The notes under the pieces: model-generated
Told to the model about the DNA's origin: nothing
What the model saw: the letters and a program-made list of their open reading frames with translations, nothing else
Databases searched by the model: none
Made by a program: the position numbers and the translations under genes
Assembly: GCA_002327945.1 (NCBI GenBank)
Contig: DCVY01000100.1
Location: 1,181 to 8,627 of the forward strand
Reading direction: 5' to 3'
DNA from: Acidovorax delafieldii
Lineage (GTDB): Bacteria > Pseudomonadota > Gammaproteobacteria > Burkholderiales > Burkholderiaceae_C
Length of the DNA stretch: 7,447 nucleotides
Part shown: piece by piece, positions 5,672-7,447 of the stretch
How positions within the stretch are numbered: position 1 is the first letter of the stretch
Layout of the letters: the number at the start of each line of letters is the position of its first letter

Positions 5672-7036
5672 ATGACGGTCAACATCAGCTTTCTCGGTGG
5701 CGCGGCCACGGTCACCGGCTCCAAATACCTCGTGCACTACCACGGACGCCGTCTGCTCGTCGATTGCGGCCTGTTTCAAGGCTACAAACAGCTGCGCCTG
5801 CGCAACTGGCAGCCCCTGCCCGTCGCGCCCGCCGAAATCGACGCCTTGGTGCTGACGCACGCGCACCTGGACCACAGCGGCTACCTGCCACTGCTCGCGC
5901 GCGACGGCTACCACGGCCCCGTGCACAGCACCACGGGCACACGCGACCTGTGCGCCATCCTGCTGCCAGACAGCGGCCATCTGCAGGAAGAAGACGCCGC
6001 ATTTTTGAATCGCCACCACCTGAGCGAGCACACGCCCGCGCTGCCGCTCTACACCCAGCTCGACGCGCAGCGCTGCCTGAAGCAATTTCGTGCCCACGCC
6101 TTCCATCAACCGTTCGAGCCGATTTCCGGCTGGCGTGTGCGTTTCATGCCGGCAGGCCACATCCTGGGTGCAGCCAGCGTGCTGCTCGAAGTCGGCGGGC
6201 GGCGCATTTTGTTCTCGGGCGACCTCGGCCGCCCGGACGACCTCATCATGAATGCCCCCGAAGCGCCCCCGCAGGCCGACACCGTGCTCGTCGAATCCAC
6301 CTACGGCGACCGCGAGCACCCGCCCACCGACATCCTGCAAGAGCTCGGCCCGGCGCTGCAGCGGCTCGCCGAGCGTGGCGGCGTGGCCGTGGTGCCGGTA
6401 TTCGCCGTGGGCCGGGCGCAGACCGTGCTGCATGCGATCCACATGCTCAAGGCGCGCAAAGCCATCCCTGCATCGCTGCCCGTCTTCCTCGACAGCCCCA
6501 TGGCCGTCAGCACCACGGGGCTGTTCGAAAAGCACCTGGGCGAGCATCGCCTGAACATGCGCCAGTCGCAGGCGCTCTCGCGCGAGGCCACCATGGTGCA
6601 GACCACCGACGAATCCAAGGCGCTTGCACGCCGCCACGGCCCCATGGTGATTCTGTCGGCCAGCGGCATGGCCACGGGTGGGCGCGTGCTGCACCACCTG
6701 GCGCTGTACGCGGGCGACCATCGCAACATGATCATCATCACGGGCCACCAGGCGCCGGGCACGCGCGGCGCGCGCATTGCGGACGGCGAAAAGCGCATCC
6801 GCATCTTTGGCCAGGAGGTGGACATCCGCGCCGAAGTGGTCACGCTCAGCTGCGCCTCCGCGCACTCGGACGCCAACCAGACCCTGGCCTGGCTGCGCAG
6901 CATGGAGCACGCGCCCCAGCAGGTGTACGTGGTGCACGGCGAGCCGCGCGCTGCAGACGCGCTGCGCGAGCGCATCGCCCACGAGTTGCGCTGGCGTGCC
7001 AGCGTGCCCGAACACAACAGCATTTGTGAGGCGTGA
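5672..7036 (+). CDS. MBL-fold beta-CASP metallohydrolase, probable ribonuclease
   Basis: This 454-residue protein has the metallo-beta-lactamase fold with an inserted beta-CASP domain and a C-terminal RNA-specificity segment (RMMBL), like CPSF73 and Thermus TTHA0252, which cut RNA. The zinc motif THAHLDH lies at 62-68 (H63, H65, D67, H68), motif 3 is H163 (PAGHILGA) and motif 4 is D184 (FSGDLGRPDD). The beta-CASP motif A acid is E208 (VESTYGD), motif B is H398 (SAHSD) and motif C is H422 (VVHGE). Other family blocks are VPVFAVGRAQ (241-250), FLDSPMA (272-278), ASGMATGGRVLHHL (330-343) and GHQAPGTRG (358-366). All metal and catalytic positions are intact, so it should be an active cytoplasmic nuclease. 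ATG 5672 starts the first strand (VNISFLGGA) directly. The Shine-Dalgarno is poor. It lies 126 bases after ubiD, and whether it shares that transcript is unknown. Confidence 0.92.
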   Translation: MTVNISFLGGAATVTGSKYLVHYHGRRLLVDCGLFQGYKQLRLRNWQPLPVAPAEIDALVLTHAHLDHSGYLPLLARDGYHGPVHSTTGTRDLCAILLPDSGHLQEEDAAFLNRHHLSEHTPALPLYTQLDAQRCLKQFRAHAFHQPFEPISGWRVRFMPAGHILGAASVLLEVGGRRILFSGDLGRPDDLIMNAPEAPPQADTVLVESTYGDREHPPTDILQELGPALQRLAERGGVAVVPVFAVGRAQTVLHAIHMLKARKAIPASLPVFLDSPMAVSTTGLFEKHLGEHRLNMRQSQALSREATMVQTTDESKALARRHGPMVILSASGMATGGRVLHHLALYAGDHRNMIIITGHQAPGTRGARIADGEKRIRIFGQEVDIRAEVVTLSCASAHSDANQTLAWLRSMEHAPQQVYVVHGEPRAADALRERIAHELRWRASVPEHNSICEA

Positions 7037-7054
7037 GCAGGGTTTGCATGCACC

Positions 7055-7072
7055 TGCCGGCTGCCGGCTGCC
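7055..7072. repeat. Short tandem repeat of TGCCGGC after the beta-CASP gene
   Basis: Two and a half copies of the 7-mer TGCCGGC follow the stop codon. The first copy also offers CCTGC (7053-7057), which can pair with GCAGG (7037-7041) to form a small hairpin. No T run follows, so this is at most a weak terminator. Confidence 0.3.
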
Positions 7073-7115
7073 ACTACGTGCCCATGACGCAGCGCCGATG
7101 TTCCGCCCCGCGCCC

Positions 7116-7121
7116 TAAAAT
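7116..7121 (+). promoter_or_regulatory. Probable -10 element of the leuC promoter
   Basis: TAAAAT in the context CCCTAAAATC matches TATAAT at 5 of 6 positions and lies 39 bases before the leuC ATG. It is an AT-rich island in GC-rich DNA. No good -35 lies 16-18 bp upstream, so the promoter may be activator-dependent or use a weak -35. Confidence 0.45.
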
Positions 7122-7160
7122 CGCTTTTCCCCCACATCAAGACATTCTCGAGAACCACCC

Positions 7161-7447
7161 ATGGGACGCACCCTCTACGACAAAATCTGGGACGAGCACG
7201 TCATAGACACCGAGGAAGACGGCACCGCCCTGCTCTACATCGACCGGCACCTGGTGCATGAGGTCACCAGCCCGCAAGCCTTCGAAGGGCTGCGCCAGGC
7301 CGGCCGCAACGTTTGGCGCGTGAGCTCGGTCGTCGCCACCGCCGACCACAACACCCCGACCACGGGCTGGGAGCTGGGCTACGACGGCATCGCCGACCCG
7401 ATCAGCAAAGAGCAAATCACTACGCTCGACACCAACATCGCCGAATT
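7161..7447 (+). CDS. leuC: LeuC, 3-isopropylmalate dehydratase large subunit (5' part)
   Basis: LeuC with LeuD forms the 4Fe-4S isopropylmalate isomerase that converts 2-isopropylmalate to 3-isopropylmalate in leucine synthesis. Only the first 95 codons are in the window, against a usual length of about 470. The N-terminus is characteristic: [12 protein letters not shown], then [22 protein letters not shown] and ATADHNTPT, where E. coli has [18 protein letters not shown] and ATMDHNVST. ATG 7161 aligns with the family start. The cluster cysteines lie beyond the window edge. A gene starting 124 bases after the beta-CASP stop with its own -10-like element is probably a separate unit, likely followed by leuD and leuB, though this cannot be seen. 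Confidence 0.95.
   Translation, partial: MGRTLYDKIWDEHVIDTEEDGTALLYIDRHLVHEVTSPQAFEGLRQAGRNVWRVSSVVATADHNTPTTGWELGYDGIADPISKEQITTLDTNIAE

Noticed and set aside
5645..7015. 456-codon minus-strand frame opposite the beta-CASP gene
   Set aside because: It mirrors the real gene almost end to end and shows no motif of its own.
5152..7029. 625-codon open frame on the plus strand across the ubiD end and the beta-CASP gene
   Set aside because: It is an Arg/Pro/Ala-rich shifted-frame shadow of two genes with strong family matches. It contains no recognisable domain.

Overview
The window is about 7.4 kb of GC-rich DNA whose proteins look betaproteobacterial, most likely Burkholderiales/Comamonadaceae. 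This is judged from codon use, the protein flavour and a LeuC N-terminus of the type I associate with that group. No rRNA, tRNA, CRISPR array or insertion sequence is visible. All recognisable genes lie on the + strand.

Layout: positions 1-290 are a regulatory region. It holds a good FNR/Anr-type half-anaerobox pair (151-164) placed at class II distance from a -10-like hexamer (187-192), and a second, weaker box exactly 60 bp upstream (91-104). Then follow ubiU (291-1358), ubiV (1407-2297), a 175-bp gap, ubiT (2473-3009), a small cysteine-rich DGC-domain protein of unknown function (3006-3437), ubiX (3421-4044) and ubiD (4061-5545). After a 126-bp structured gap comes a beta-CASP metallo-beta-lactamase-fold protein, probably a ribonuclease (5672-7036). 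A 124-bp gap with a probable promoter precedes the 5' part of leuC (7161 to window end).

How the genes work together: UbiU and UbiV are the Fe-S U32-family proteins that hydroxylate the ubiquinone ring without O2, and UbiT is their SCP2-domain lipid-binding partner. UbiX makes prenylated FMN and UbiD uses it to decarboxylate the prenylated 4-hydroxybenzoate ring. The locus therefore groups the O2-independent hydroxylation machinery with the decarboxylation step, behind what looks like an FNR/Anr-controlled promoter. This fits a facultative anaerobe (for example a denitrifier) that keeps making ubiquinone without oxygen.

The least explained element is the DGC-domain protein. It overlaps ubiT by 4 bp (ATGA) and ubiX by 17 bp, so it is locked into the operon. 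It is the best candidate here for an undescribed component of anaerobic ubiquinone synthesis or of its cofactor supply. The beta-CASP gene and leuC are probably separate units.
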